64,000 bases of DNA from Streptomyces sp. NBC_00490 (GCF_036013645.1 NZ_CP107869.1:9362001-9426000), one strand, 5' to 3'; shown: positions 25,158-33,723, counted from the first letter of the stretch. The notes: generated by a model not told the origin, from the sequence alone. Program-made: numbers and translations.

Positions 25158-27059
25158 ATGGCGGTTCCGATCAGGACCGCGGCTGCCGCGCTGTGCGCCG
25201 GCCTGATGGCCACCCTTCTCACGGCCGTTCCCGCGCGGGCCGCACAACACGAGCACACCTGGACCGTGTCCGGCCCCGGGCCGGCCGCGACGCACGCACC
25301 CCACGCGCGGATATCCCTGGACGACACGACCGGCACGGTCAGCCTCTCCGTGACCCGCGACCGTCGTACCGTCATCGAGCCGTCGCCCGTCGGCATCGTT
25401 ACCGAACAGGCCGACTTCTCCAAGGGCTTGACCTTCCTGCATCGCAAGGACCGCCTCGTGGACGAGCGGTACCGGACCAGGTCCGGCAAGCGGCTGGAGC
25501 GCCGGGCCCTCATGAACGAAACGCGCCTGTCGTTCGCCACACCCACGGGCGCCCGGCTCGACCTCGTCGTCCGCGCCTCCGCCGACGGCGTCGCCTATCG
25601 CTACGTCCTGCCCGTCGGCCTCGGTGACATCCTCGCCGAGACCTCCGCGTTCCGCCTTCCGCAGGACGCGACCGCGTGGCTCAGCACCTACCGGGTCGAC
25701 AACGAAGGCCAGTTCGCCCAGTACACCGCGGCGACGGCCCCCACCGGCGACTACTCGCCCCAGGCCCTGTTCGCCACGGACGGCGGCTACACGCTCCTCG
25801 CCGAGTCCGACCTCACCGGCACCTACTCGGGCGCCCGCCTCGCCCACGAAGAAGGCACCGGAACCTACCGGATCAAGCTCGCCGACGACCGGGTCCGGAC
25901 CACCGGCCCCCTCGCCACCCCCTGGCGTGCCATGGTCACCGGCGACCTCGCCACCGTCACCCGCTCCACCTTCACCGACGACCTGGCACCTGCCTCCAAG
26001 GTCACCGACCCCCGCTGGATCCGCCCCGGCACCGTCCTGTGGACCTGGCTCGCAGGCGGCCGCGCGGCCGGACAGAGCCTCACCGCACAGAAGGCCTACG
26101 TCGACTATGCCGCCGAACGCGGCTGGCCCTACGAAGCCGTCGACGCGGGCTGGTACTTCAAGTCCGACGAGTGGGACACCACCGACCCGAACTGGCAGAC
26201 CAACAGCTGGATGCCCGAACTCGTCGACCACGCACGGGAGAAGGGCGTCGGCATCATCGTCTGGATCCACCAACGCGACCTCGACACCCCCGAGGAACGC
26301 GCCCAGTGGCTGCCCACGCTGGAGCGCTGGGGCGTCAAGGGAGTCAAGATCGACTTCATGAACTCCGAGGCCCAGTCCATGCTCCAGTGGTACGACGCCA
26401 TCCTCGTGGAGACCGCCGCCCACCATCTCATGGTCGACTTCCACGGCTCCACGATCCCCAAGGGCATGCAACGCACCTGGCCCCAGGTCATGACCCTGGA
26501 AGGCGTAGCGGGCGAGGAGAAGCGCACCAACACCGCCGCCCACCTCACCACCCTGCCCTTCACCCGTAACGTCATCGGCTCCACGGACTTCACCCCCGGC
26601 GCCTTCCAACGCGTCGGTCTGCGCCCCAACTCCGACGCGGCCGAGACCGGACTCGCCGTCGTCTACGAGTCGGGCCTGCAGATGTACGCCGGCACACCCC
26701 AGTCGTACGACGAACGACCCCTCGCCCGCGACTTCTACGACCAGCTTCCCGCCGCCTGGGACGACATCCGACTCCTCGCCGGGCACCCCGGCCAGGAGGC
26801 CGTTCTCGCCCGCCGCGACGGCGACCGCTGGTTCCTGGGCGGGGTGTACGCCGGTACCGCCCGCACCGCCGAAGTACCGCTCACGATCGGCGCCGGACGA
26901 TGGCTCGTCGAGACGATCCGCGACGGCACCGACGGACTCGTCCAGGACCGGCAGATCCTGCGCGGCGGCGACACGCTCGCCATCGACGTCACCGCCAACG
27001 GCGGCTTCGCCGGTATCGCCTGCCGGTGGACCCCGGGCATCTCCACATGTCACCGCTAG
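25158..27059 (+). CDS. GH97-family alpha-glucosidase/galactosidase, secreted
   Basis: This 633-residue exported enzyme has a Sec-type signal (AAAALCAGLMATLLTAVPARA). The N-terminal beta-sandwich domain (about 35-290) is followed by a TIM barrel (about 300-560) with WTWLAGGRAAGQSL, EAVDAGWYF, the strand GVKIDFMNSEAQ carrying the likely nucleophile Asp, HGSTIPKGMQRTWPQ and LEGVAGEEK. A C-terminal beta domain closes it. AGGAGG-type RBS lies 7-8 nt before ATG 25158. Its pairing with GH95 suggests action on alpha-linked galactose- or fucose-containing glycans. Confidence 0.9.
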   Translation: MAVPIRTAAAALCAGLMATLLTAVPARAAQHEHTWTVSGPGPAATHAPHARISLDDTTGTVSLSVTRDRRTVIEPSPVGIVTEQADFSKGLTFLHRKDRLVDERYRTRSGKRLERRALMNETRLSFATPTGARLDLVVRASADGVAYRYVLPVGLGDILAETSAFRLPQDATAWLSTYRVDNEGQFAQYTAATAPTGDYSPQALFATDGGYTLLAESDLTGTYSGARLAHEEGTGTYRIKLADDRVRTTGPLATPWRAMVTGDLATVTRSTFTDDLAPASKVTDPRWIRPGTVLWTWLAGGRAAGQSLTAQKAYVDYAAERGWPYEAVDAGWYFKSDEWDTTDPNWQTNSWMPELVDHAREKGVGIIVWIHQRDLDTPEERAQWLPTLERWGVKGVKIDFMNSEAQSMLQWYDAILVETAAHHLMVDFHGSTIPKGMQRTWPQVMTLEGVAGEEKRTNTAAHLTTLPFTRNVIGSTDFTPGAFQRVGLRPNSDAAETGLAVVYESGLQMYAGTPQSYDERPLARDFYDQLPAAWDDIRLLAGHPGQEAVLARRDGDRWFLGGVYAGTARTAEVPLTIGAGRWLVETIRDGTDGLVQDRQILRGGDTLAIDVTANGGFAGIACRWTPGISTCHR

Positions 27060-27089
27060 CCGTCCCAACTCCCCGCTGGAGGAACAGAG

Positions 27090-27335
27090 ATGAGCGTTTC
27101 CCGGCGTACCGTGCTGACGACGGCGGCCGGTGCCGCAACGCCGTGCGCCGCCTCGACACCACCCGTGGCCGCGACCGAAAGCCGGTTACCGGCACCGACC
27201 CCGCACACACTGCGCTCGGCGGCGGACTACGGGCCGACTGGCGGCTCTGGCACCGGTGAGCAACGGCGGGTGACTGACGCCCGGTACCGGAGCGGTCGGG
27301 GTGCCGAGAGGCTGTCGATATTCTCGCGGGCGTGA
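27090..27335 (+). pseudogene. Truncated Tat-signal protein (remnant of a third secreted enzyme)
   Basis: A perfect GGAGGAACAGAG site precedes ATG 27090, 31 bp after GH97. The frame encodes a Tat signal (SRRTVLTTAAGAA), then SRLPAPTPHTLRSAADYGPTG, which looks like the start of a secreted right-handed beta-helix or lyase-type enzyme. After residue about 55 the sequence turns into Arg/Gly-rich frame noise and stops at residue 81. The rest of the gene appears deleted, with the junction near 27255. Codon 33 is TTA, as in GH95. A real short secreted peptide is possible but less likely. Confidence 0.6.
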
Positions 27336-27355
27336 TCTACGAGGGAACGGCGGGC

Positions 27356-28258
27356 ATGGCCGAGGGTGCCCCGACTACGGCTCGGCTGGCGGAGGTGCTG
27401 AACCGTGCCGGGCACGTCGTGATCGTCGAGGGGCCGCGGGACGCGGTCGACCGCGCCGATGTGGCACGGACCGTGGTCAGCGGTGCCGAGATCGGCGACC
27501 TGGCCCGGCTGTTGGCGATTGTGGACGGCGGCACGGGTGACCGGTGCCGGTGCATGGGCTGGCCGACGGTCATGGTGCACGACGTGCACGGCGAGCTGAT
27601 CGCCTGTTGGGTGCTGCACCACCAGTCCGGTCTCCGCGGGCTCGGCGACTGCGACGCCGACCTGCGGGACGGACCGGCCCTCACCGAGTGGCTCGCGGAG
27701 CGAGGTCTGACCCGCTCGCGGGAGGTCCAGTCGGAGCTGGCCGCACAGGAGAGCGAAGCCGACCGGCGCCGGACGCGCTGGATCCGGGCCGCGCCCGCCG
27801 GGCTGTCCGACGCGGCCGCGGACGTGGCACACCCGCCGGGGCGCGACCACATGGCCTGGTCACGCCGGCTGCAAGACGCCAAGGCCCGGCTCGCCGCTCT
27901 CAGCCGAGAGTGCTACCCCGACGGGATCGAGCGGGCCCGTGCCCTCCTGGCCTGGGCCGGAGTTCCCTCCAGGGAGTCCACCGGCGGTCTTCAGTGGTAC
28001 GACATGGCCGTACAGGAGCAGCTCCTGGGCGAGGATCCCGCCCTCGTCCTCGCCGCGGCGGCCACGCGGCCTTCGAGCCCGGACCGGCTCGACGGGGCGG
28101 CCGAACTCTTCGGCTCCATCAAGTGGACCGAGGCACACGGGAGGGGACTGCCCAAACCGCTGAGGTCGATGCTGATCGAGCACATCCGGGCAGACGGCAC
28201 CGACGCCATGAGGTTCCGGATGAGTCACGGCTCTTACGGGGCCAGACGAACCGTGTGA
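27356..28258 (+). CDS. Unknown protein
   Basis: This is a 300-residue soluble protein that I do not recognise. It has a Toprim-like opening phrase (GHVVIVEGPRDAVDRADVA). A Cys-containing strand (RCRCMGWPTVMVHD) and HHQSGLRGLGDCDADL follow, then Arg/Glu-rich helices and a C-terminal helical part (GLPKPLRSMLIEHIRADG). No signal or membrane segment is seen. ATG 27356 follows GAGGGA by 9 nt; a GTG at 27332 would add eight residues. It sits directly downstream of the truncated secreted-enzyme gene, probably at a deletion junction. Confidence 0.75.
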   Translation: MAEGAPTTARLAEVLNRAGHVVIVEGPRDAVDRADVARTVVSGAEIGDLARLLAIVDGGTGDRCRCMGWPTVMVHDVHGELIACWVLHHQSGLRGLGDCDADLRDGPALTEWLAERGLTRSREVQSELAAQESEADRRRTRWIRAAPAGLSDAAADVAHPPGRDHMAWSRRLQDAKARLAALSRECYPDGIERARALLAWAGVPSRESTGGLQWYDMAVQEQLLGEDPALVLAAAATRPSSPDRLDGAAELFGSIKWTEAHGRGLPKPLRSMLIEHIRADGTDAMRFRMSHGSYGARRTV

Positions 28259-28305
28259 CTTGACGACATGGCGTGCGAGCCCCCCAGCCCCCGCCCGTGG
28301 CGCTG

Positions 28306-29067
28306 TCAGCCCGTCAGCCGCGCTTTCCAGATCTCTTCGCTGGGCCATTGCCGGGCCCAGTCGGCGGTAACTTCCATGTAGTCCCGCGCATGCTGGGGTG
28401 CCTGAACCTCAATCAGGTCTTCGACGACGAAACCGGAGGCCCGCAGCAGACGGAACATGTCACCGTGCGGCAGGACGAACTCCACGTGATTCCCCCAGTC
28501 CAGCCGCGTCAGGCCGAATTGACTGCGGGACAGGGTGGTGGAGGCCGGTCCCTCGGGGGGTACGCACAGCGCGAACAGCGGTGAGTAGCGCGAGAACACC
28601 AGCCGGCCTCCGGGAACGAGAAGCCGGGCCGCCTCCGGGATCCAGCGATAGGGGTCGCACCACAGCGAGGCGCCGTACTCGCTGATCGCCAGGTCGAACG
28701 AGTCGTCCTCGTAAGGCACCTCCTCGGCATTGCCGAGGACAAGGGGAAAGTCGATGCCGAACTCCGCCTGCATGGCCCGAGCAGTGCTGAGCTGTTGCTC
28801 CGAGAGGTCGATCCCGACCGGATGGGCACCTGCTCCGGCCAGCCAGGCGGACACGTAGGCGGTACCGCAGCCCAACTCGATGGTGCGCATCCCGGCGATG
28901 TCGGAGGGAAGCACGGAGACCTGCGACTCCGGGGTCCCCCATAATCCCCAGCGTGGTTCCACCTGCGCCCAGTGATCACGGGCGAGCGGACCGTGCCAGG
29001 CGGCCGCCTGGTCATCCCAGTACCGCCGGTTCTGCTCCAGATGGTCCGTGGGGCCGTCGTGAGTCAT
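28306..29067 (-). CDS. Class I SAM-dependent methyltransferase
   Basis: This methyltransferase of about 253 residues has motif I as TIELGCGTAYVSAWLAGAG, an acidic residue in VGIDLSEQQL, motif II/III NAEEVPYEDDSFDLAISEYGA and post-III LLVPGGRLVFS. The substrate (small molecule or lipid) is not evident. ATG 29067 is chosen because the protein then begins with the usual N-terminal helix (HLEQNRRYWDDQAAAW). No clear RBS precedes it, and an in-frame start at 29151 is possible. Confidence 0.87.
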   Translation of the reverse strand: MTHDGPTDHLEQNRRYWDDQAAAWHGPLARDHWAQVEPRWGLWGTPESQVSVLPSDIAGMRTIELGCGTAYVSAWLAGAGAHPVGIDLSEQQLSTARAMQAEFGIDFPLVLGNAEEVPYEDDSFDLAISEYGASLWCDPYRWIPEAARLLVPGGRLVFSRYSPLFALCVPPEGPASTTLSRSQFGLTRLDWGNHVEFVLPHGDMFRLLRASGFVVEDLIEVQAPQHARDYMEVTADWARQWPSEEIWKARLTG

Positions 29068-29253
29068 GGAGGTATTGGACCGAAGACGGCCGGTGCCCGG
29101 CAACGGAATTGTGACCTCGTCAGACGGCCTCTGAACGGTCTGACGGACCACCTCAGATCAGCCGTGAATGTGTGGGCGGCAACCGGGTCCCATAACCTCG
29201 TACATACGTAGTACAGGACGTCGGACGCCCTGTGTGTCGATAGTGGGGAGGCC

Positions 29254-30093
29254 GTGGTGTTCGGTAGGCGCGCGGGGTTGTTCGCGGGCGCGGTGATCGT
29301 CGCGTGCATGGCGCTCGTCGGCTCCGGTGCACTGGGCGGTGCTCTCTCCGGCAGGGCGGAGCCCACCGGCGCGGTCAAGGAGGTCGTGCCCAACCGGGTC
29401 ATGACGTGGAACCTGTGCAACCCGTGCGAGGAGAGCAACGTCGACCGGGCGGCGGAGATCGCCGAGTACGCGCCGCAGGTCATCGCCGTGCAGGAGGCGT
29501 GCGCGCCTGACGTGAAGAAGATCCGCGACTATCTGGAGAGCCTTTTCGGGCTGGTCTACCACGTCGAGTACGGGTCGGTTCTGAAGAACTGGGGCCGTTG
29601 CGGGGGAGCGCCCTGGAATCCGGGCGGCTACGGTCAGGCGCTGCTGTCGGCGGCACCGATGACCGACCGCGTCAATGTGGAGTATCCCGACGGTGGGTCC
29701 GAGGACCGCGGCTACATGGCCGTCACGACCAAGGTGGGCGGCCAGTCCATCCGGGTCTTCAACACGCACTTCGCCGAACGTCGGCAGGAAGAGGTCCGGG
29801 CGGCGCAGGCCCGCGTACTCGCCAAGGAAATCGCCCGCCATGACCGCGCCATCGTCCTCGGCGACTTCAACGCCGTGCCGGACGCTCCCGAGTTGTCCCC
29901 GATATGGGCGCTGGCCACGGACACCGACCCGCAGTGCCGTCCCGGCTCGGTCGGCGTCTGCAAGCCGACCACCGAGTGGCAGAGCAAGTTCGACTACGTC
30001 TTCCTGCGAGGCATCACCCCGCTCAGGCACAGTGTGGAACCCAGCTCGTACTCCGACCATTACGTCCTGCACTCCGACCTGAACCTGACGTAA
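29254..30093 (+). CDS. Secreted endonuclease/exonuclease/phosphatase family protein
   Basis: This is a 279-residue exported protein with an N-terminal signal (GLFAGAVIVACMALVGSGALGG). It has the full set of EEP-fold motifs: MTWNLCNPC (metal Asn), AVQEACAP (metal Glu), NTHFAE, VLGDFNAVPD (Asp-Asn) and SDHYVLHSD (Asp-His). It is therefore probably an active metal-dependent nuclease, sphingomyelinase-like or phosphoesterase. Two adjacent GTG codons (29254, 29257) follow GGGGAG at 3 or 6 nt, and the second may be the true start. A terminator hairpin follows. Confidence 0.87.
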   Translation: MVFGRRAGLFAGAVIVACMALVGSGALGGALSGRAEPTGAVKEVVPNRVMTWNLCNPCEESNVDRAAEIAEYAPQVIAVQEACAPDVKKIRDYLESLFGLVYHVEYGSVLKNWGRCGGAPWNPGGYGQALLSAAPMTDRVNVEYPDGGSEDRGYMAVTTKVGGQSIRVFNTHFAERRQEEVRAAQARVLAKEIARHDRAIVLGDFNAVPDAPELSPIWALATDTDPQCRPGSVGVCKPTTEWQSKFDYVFLRGITPLRHSVEPSSYSDHYVLHSDLNLT

Positions 30094-30095
30094 CG

Positions 30096-30131
30096 CGTCC
30101 GGGCCGCCAGGTGGCAGGGACGGCCCGGACG
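30096..30131. terminator. Bidirectional hairpin between convergent genes
   Basis: Perfect 11-bp arms at 30096-30106 and 30121-30131 with a 14-nt loop lie between the stop of the EEP protein and the stop of the convergent VOC gene. Confidence 0.7.
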
Positions 30132-30143
30132 GGGGCGGTCGGC

Positions 30144-30566
30144 TCAACCGGTGTACGGGGCGGTGACGTCCAGGACCCAGGTGACGCCGAAGCGGTCGGT
30201 GAGCATGCCGTACAGCGGTGCCCACTGTGCCGGCTCCAGCGGGCGGACGACGGTGGAGCCCTCGGCGAGCCTGTCCCACAGGGCGCCGATCTCGTCGTTG
30301 TCGTCACCGCGTACGGAGACGAAGAACGGGTTCTCGCCCTGGTTCCAGGGCAGCTGCGAGGGCACGTCGTAGGCCATGACGTGGAAACCGTCGGCGTCGG
30401 CCACCTCGCCCCACATCACCCAGTCCGCCTCGCTCTCGTTCCGCACGGCGCCCGCGTCCTTGTAGGTCACCGCGACGGTGCGTCCGCCGAAGACGGACCG
30501 GTAGAAGTCCAGCGCCTCTCGCGCGGTGCCCCGGAAGTTCAGGTGCGTAGTGGTCGTGACGGACAT
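30144..30566 (-). CDS. VOC family protein (PhnB-like)
   Basis: This is a 140-residue PhnB/3-demethylubiquinone-methyltransferase-like VOC protein. It opens HLNFRGTAREALDFYRSVFGG and contains FFVSVRGDDNDEIGALWDRLAEGSTVVRPLE and WAPLYGMLTDRFGVTWVLDV, all hallmarks of this subfamily. The biochemical role of the subfamily is mostly unknown. It is divergent from a WYL regulator whose predicted operators fill the space between them, so it is the probable target. Confidence 0.9.
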   Translation of the reverse strand: MSVTTTTHLNFRGTAREALDFYRSVFGGRTVAVTYKDAGAVRNESEADWVMWGEVADADGFHVMAYDVPSQLPWNQGENPFFVSVRGDDNDEIGALWDRLAEGSTVVRPLEPAQWAPLYGMLTDRFGVTWVLDVTAPYTG

Positions 30567-30634
30567 GATCTGCTCCTTGCCTCAAGGCGATGAAGACGCC
30601 GCCCACGGTCCAAGGCGCGGGTGGCGGCTGCCGT

Positions 30635-30658
30635 GTTCAGGAGCGTTGTCTCCTGAAC
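30635..30658. promoter_or_regulatory. Palindromic operator 1 (WYL regulator/VOC intergenic)
   Basis: A perfect inverted repeat with 9-bp arms GTTCAGGAG / CTCCTGAAC and 6-bp spacer. It shares CAGGA...TCCTG with the second palindrome 51 bp downstream (centre to centre), about five helical turns. Probably bound by the WYL regulator. Confidence 0.6.
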
Positions 30659-30689
30659 GGCTCGGAGGCCACCCTGGTGGAGGTAGCGG

Positions 30690-30705
30690 ACAGGATGTGT
30701 CCTGT
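30690..30705. promoter_or_regulatory. Palindromic operator 2 (WYL regulator/VOC intergenic)
   Basis: A 16-bp perfect palindrome ACAGGA-TGTG-TCCTGT lies 21 bp upstream of the WYL regulator start. It is related to operator 1 and is consistent with autoregulation. Confidence 0.6.
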
Positions 30706-30726
30706 ACTGCGGGCAGGATGGATCTC

Positions 30727-31710
30727 ATGCACAAGACATCCTCCCGACTGCTCGCGCTGCTCTCGCTGCTGCAAACGCACCGTGACTGGTCCGGCGAGGA
30801 TCTCGCCGGACGTCTCGACATCACCTCGCGCACCGTGCGCCGTGACATCGACCGGCTGCGCGAACTCGGTTACCGGATCACGACGGTCAAAGGACCGGCC
30901 GGCGGATACCGCCTGGACGCCGGCGCCCACATGCCGCCCATGCTGTTCGACGACGGCCAAGCCGTTGCCCTGGCCGTCGCGCTGCAGACCGCGGCCTCCG
31001 GCACGACCGTCGCCGAGGACGCGACCCGCACCCTGGCCACGCTCCGCCAGGTGATGCCGTCCCGCCTGCGCCACCGCATCGACCTGCTGCGCATCACCGC
31101 CGTCCCACCACCCGAGGCCCGCGACGTCTCGCAGGTCGATGCGCGGGTCCTGGTGGAGCTGAGCCGCGCCATCCACGCGCGCGAGGAACTGCGCTTCGAC
31201 CACACCCCCGGCGCCGGCACGTCCCTCGACCATCCTCGCCGCGTGGAACCCCACCACCTGGTCACCCGGCTCAATCGCTGGTACCTCGTGGCCTGGGACC
31301 TGGACCGGGAGGACTGGCGTACGTTCCGCGTCGACCGTGTCCGGCCCCGCACACCCACCGGCCCCCGCTTCACCCCGCGTGAACTCCCCGGCGGCAGCGT
31401 CTCCGCCTTCGTCACCGGCCGGTTCCGCGGCAACGACGGCGCCACCACCGACTGGCCCTGCCGGGGCGAGGTCGTCCTCCACCTCCCCGCCGCCGAGATC
31501 GCGCCCTTCGCCCAGGACGGAATCGTCGAGGAACTCGGCCCCCACCGCTGCCGGCTCACCCTCGGCTCCTGGTCATGGACCGGACTCGCCGCCGCCATCG
31601 GCCGCTTCGACACCGAGATCGACGTCATCGGCCCACCTCAACTGGCCACGGCGTGCGCGGACCTCGCCGCCCGCTACGCCCGCGCCGCACGCGCGGCAGG
31701 GTCGGACTGA
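30727..31710 (+). CDS. WYL-domain DeoR-like transcriptional regulator (YafY type)
   Basis: This 327-residue regulator has an N-terminal winged helix (HRDWSGEDLAGRLDITSRTVRRDIDRLRELGYRI), the GYRLD wing and an extended linker. A WYL domain follows (LNRWYLVAWDLDREDWRTFRVDRV) and then a C-terminal WCX extension. WYL domains sense small ligands or nucleic acid. Its position, divergent from a VOC gene with two palindromes in the 160-bp gap, suggests local control. ATG 30727 (MHKTSSR) is chosen; ATG 30718 is the alternative. Confidence 0.9.
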   Translation: MHKTSSRLLALLSLLQTHRDWSGEDLAGRLDITSRTVRRDIDRLRELGYRITTVKGPAGGYRLDAGAHMPPMLFDDGQAVALAVALQTAASGTTVAEDATRTLATLRQVMPSRLRHRIDLLRITAVPPPEARDVSQVDARVLVELSRAIHAREELRFDHTPGAGTSLDHPRRVEPHHLVTRLNRWYLVAWDLDREDWRTFRVDRVRPRTPTGPRFTPRELPGGSVSAFVTGRFRGNDGATTDWPCRGEVVLHLPAAEIAPFAQDGIVEELGPHRCRLTLGSWSWTGLAAAIGRFDTEIDVIGPPQLATACADLAARYARAARAAGSD

Positions 31711-31755
31711 CCGTGTCTCGCGTGCGGCAGGCAGGGCGTGCGGGCTACGTCCGGA

Positions 31756-32151
31756 TCACGGAGGGGAGCAGGGGTAGTTGTCGCCGGTGCCCAGCGCAAG
31801 GGAATTGATCGGGCTCAGGTCCTGGGGGAACCCCCATCCCGCGTAGATGACGGTGGTTCCTCTGCCGGTTCCGTTGTACCCGGTGCACAGCTCCACCCAG
31901 GCGCTGTCGTACTGGTTGTTCATCACGAAGTGTTCGCCGTACTGGTTGCTGAGGTTGTGCGGACCGTAGGCCCAGTACACACCGCCGCTTTGGATACCCG
32001 AGTTCGGGTCGGCGGTGTTGTAGAGGCACACGGCTCCGTAGGGGCATCCGTAGTCGTTGTGAGCAGCGGACGCGGGCCCGGCGGTGACGGCCATGAGCGA
32101 CCCGGCCACCGCGACGGCCGAAACCGCCATTCTCATGAGTTTGCTGAACAT
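31756..32151 (-). CDS. Secreted peptidase-inhibitor I36-like protein
   Basis: This 131-residue exported protein has a signal peptide (AVSAVAVAGSLMAVTAGPASAA). The mature domain opens CPYGAVCLYN, the Cys-x6-Cys-x-Tyr pattern of the SMI/I36 beta-gamma-crystallin-like inhibitors. Four Cys residues suggest two disulfides. A near-perfect AAGGAGGT Shine-Dalgarno sits 7 nt before ATG 32151. It follows another small secreted Cys protein by 26 bp, so the two form one operon. Inhibitor activity is inferred from the family only. Confidence 0.82.
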   Translation of the reverse strand: MFSKLMRMAVSAVAVAGSLMAVTAGPASAAHNDYGCPYGAVCLYNTADPNSGIQSGGVYWAYGPHNLSNQYGEHFVMNNQYDSAWVELCTGYNGTGRGTTVIYAGWGFPQDLSPINSLALGTGDNYPCSPP

Positions 32152-32177
32152 CGCGAGTACCTCCTTGTCGTTGCCGG

Positions 32178-32600
32178 TCAGCAGTTGCGGATCGACCAGA
32201 CCGGTTCCCAGTCCACGTCGGGTGCGTCCGTGCTGACCGGGAAGGTCTGGATCACGTCGCCGTTCTGGCCGTAGGTCGTTGCCTGGGCGGCGTCGGTCTG
32301 GCTGTTCATGACCTCGCCCGTGCCATGCCAGTTCGACAGGTAATAGCGGTCGCAGTCGTACAGGAAGAAGACCCGCCACTGCTCGACAGTGGGGTCCCAG
32401 ACGCCGGCACAGAAGTTGCCTGTGTCGCAGGTGACGTGGCTGCCGGAGGGCACCAGCTGTGAGGGGGCGGCCGGTGAGATCGTCGGGGCGACGGCGGACG
32501 TGGCGGACGAGGCCGCCTGGGCCGTGCCGGAGGCGAGGACGGAGGCCAGCACCAGGGTCATGGTGCCGACCGCAGCGAGGAGAGAGCGCTGGGGACGCAT
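32178..32600 (-). CDS. Small secreted Cys-containing protein (I36-like)
   Basis: This 140-residue exported protein has a signal peptide (GTMTLVLASVLASGTAQAA). The mature part has CDTGNFCAGVWDP, FFLYDCDRYYLSNWHGTG and a terminal Cys, again a pattern of crystallin-like small secreted proteins. It is weakly related to its downstream neighbour. AGGAG lies 10 nt before ATG 32600. Its function is unknown; a partner or paralogue of the I36-like protein is likely. Confidence 0.78.
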   Translation of the reverse strand: MRPQRSLLAAVGTMTLVLASVLASGTAQAASSATSAVAPTISPAAPSQLVPSGSHVTCDTGNFCAGVWDPTVEQWRVFFLYDCDRYYLSNWHGTGEVMNSQTDAAQATTYGQNGDVIQTFPVSTDAPDVDWEPVWSIRNC

Positions 32601-32822
32601 GGTCGCGTTGCTCCTGTGGGTGTCGAGCGGAGGGCCGCTGCGGGATCGGGCTGTGGCGGACTGCCGGAGGTGGTGCGCCCAGCAACGTAGAGGGCAGCCG
32701 GGCCCAGTGGTCCCTGACAGATGTCAGGGACCCGCAGCGAGTCCGAGAGGACGCGGTGATGCGGCCGGCCTCGCCCCCTTACGGCGGCGGTCACGGAGTG
32801 GGCTTCGGCCCGGCTCGGTAGC

Positions 32823-33269
32823 ATGCGGCGCATGGGCATCAAACTTGAGAACGTCGGCATCGCCGTTCGCGACCTCGAAGCGACGATCGCCTTTTTCACC
32901 GACCTCGGCCTCACGGTCCTCGGCCGTGACACGGTCAGTGGTGAGTGGACCGACACCGCCGTCGGGCTCGACGGCAACCACGCCAACATCGCGATGCTCC
33001 AGACGCCGGACGGCCAAGGCCGCCTCGAGCTCTTCGAGTACATCCACCCCGAAGCGATCGAGACGGAGCCCACGCTTCCCAACGAGATCGGCATGCATCG
33101 CGTGGCCTTCTCGGTCGACGACATCGACAAGGCCCTCGAGGCGGCCGCGAAGCACGGATGCCGTCCGCTTCGCGGTGTGGCGACCTATGAGGACATCTAC
33201 AAACTCACCTACCTCCGAGGGCCCAGCGGCATCCTTGTGATGCTCGCCGAGGAGCTGAAGAAGAACTGA
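32823..33269 (+). CDS. VOC family protein (methylmalonyl-CoA-epimerase-like fold)
   Basis: This is a 148-residue VOC protein with two beta-alpha-beta-beta-beta modules: IKLENVGIAVRDLEATIAFFTDLGL at the start, and IGMHRVAFSVDDIDKALEAAAKHGC then YLRGPSGILVMLAEEL. His and Glu metal ligands appear conserved. No Shine-Dalgarno is seen. A TAGCAT box at 32819-32824 lies 7 nt before the second ATG (32832), which would suit a leaderless transcript starting there. The substrate is unknown. Confidence 0.85.
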   Translation: MRRMGIKLENVGIAVRDLEATIAFFTDLGLTVLGRDTVSGEWTDTAVGLDGNHANIAMLQTPDGQGRLELFEYIHPEAIETEPTLPNEIGMHRVAFSVDDIDKALEAAAKHGCRPLRGVATYEDIYKLTYLRGPSGILVMLAEELKKN

Positions 33270-33723
33270 CCTGGGTGCCTCCTGGTTGCCACTGGGCGCC
33301 GCCAGGTTGCCGTCGGTCTCACACATCGCATTATCGTGATGTGTGTCACGCCGGAATTGCGCTCCATGGCATCGATTGACGGGTTACCGAAGGTAATAAC
33401 TGTGCTCTTTTGAAGCCGAATCGGGAGTTTGTCGCCGTGAACGGCTTATTCGGCCGCGCGTCATGTCGGTGATCGCGGTCGTGGAGGAGCCCTTTCGGGC
33501 TGGTCGGGCGTGGCGTGGGGCGTGCGTACGGCGGCGCCTCGTCTGTCGAGGGCTCATCGCGTCAACGCTCGGCAGCGGCACAGGCGTTCGTTGCCCGGTG
33601 TGCTGGGCGATCCCCATAATGACCGGGCTCGCCAGGGCCGAGGTGAGCGGCTGAACGCACCCGCTTGCGATGCGGGGTGCCGCTTTTTGACGCAGAATTC
33701 CGGATCACCGAATGAGGCCACGC
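33270..33723. other. 454-bp intergenic region with candidate regulatory sites
   Basis: No convincing gene is present. The first half is less GC-rich than its surroundings. It holds a CRP-like palindrome (33335-33350). A weak promoter, TTGACG (33376-33381) with AACTGT (33398-33403), spans a small dyad TTACC-GAA-GGTAA (33384-33396). A 63-residue frame at 33463-33654 has no support. A long leader for the SCP gene is possible. Confidence 0.5.
33335..33350. promoter_or_regulatory. Candidate Crp-binding site
   Basis: CGTGA-TGTGTG-TCACG is a perfect 5-bp-arm palindrome with 6-bp spacer. It also fits the Streptomyces Crp consensus GTG-N6-GNCAC. It lies upstream of the SCP/PR1 gene, which is about 375 bp away. 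Confidence 0.45.

Noticed and set aside
33463..33654. 63-residue plus-strand frame in the long intergenic region
   Set aside because: No Shine-Dalgarno site, no conserved-looking pattern, and no export signal.
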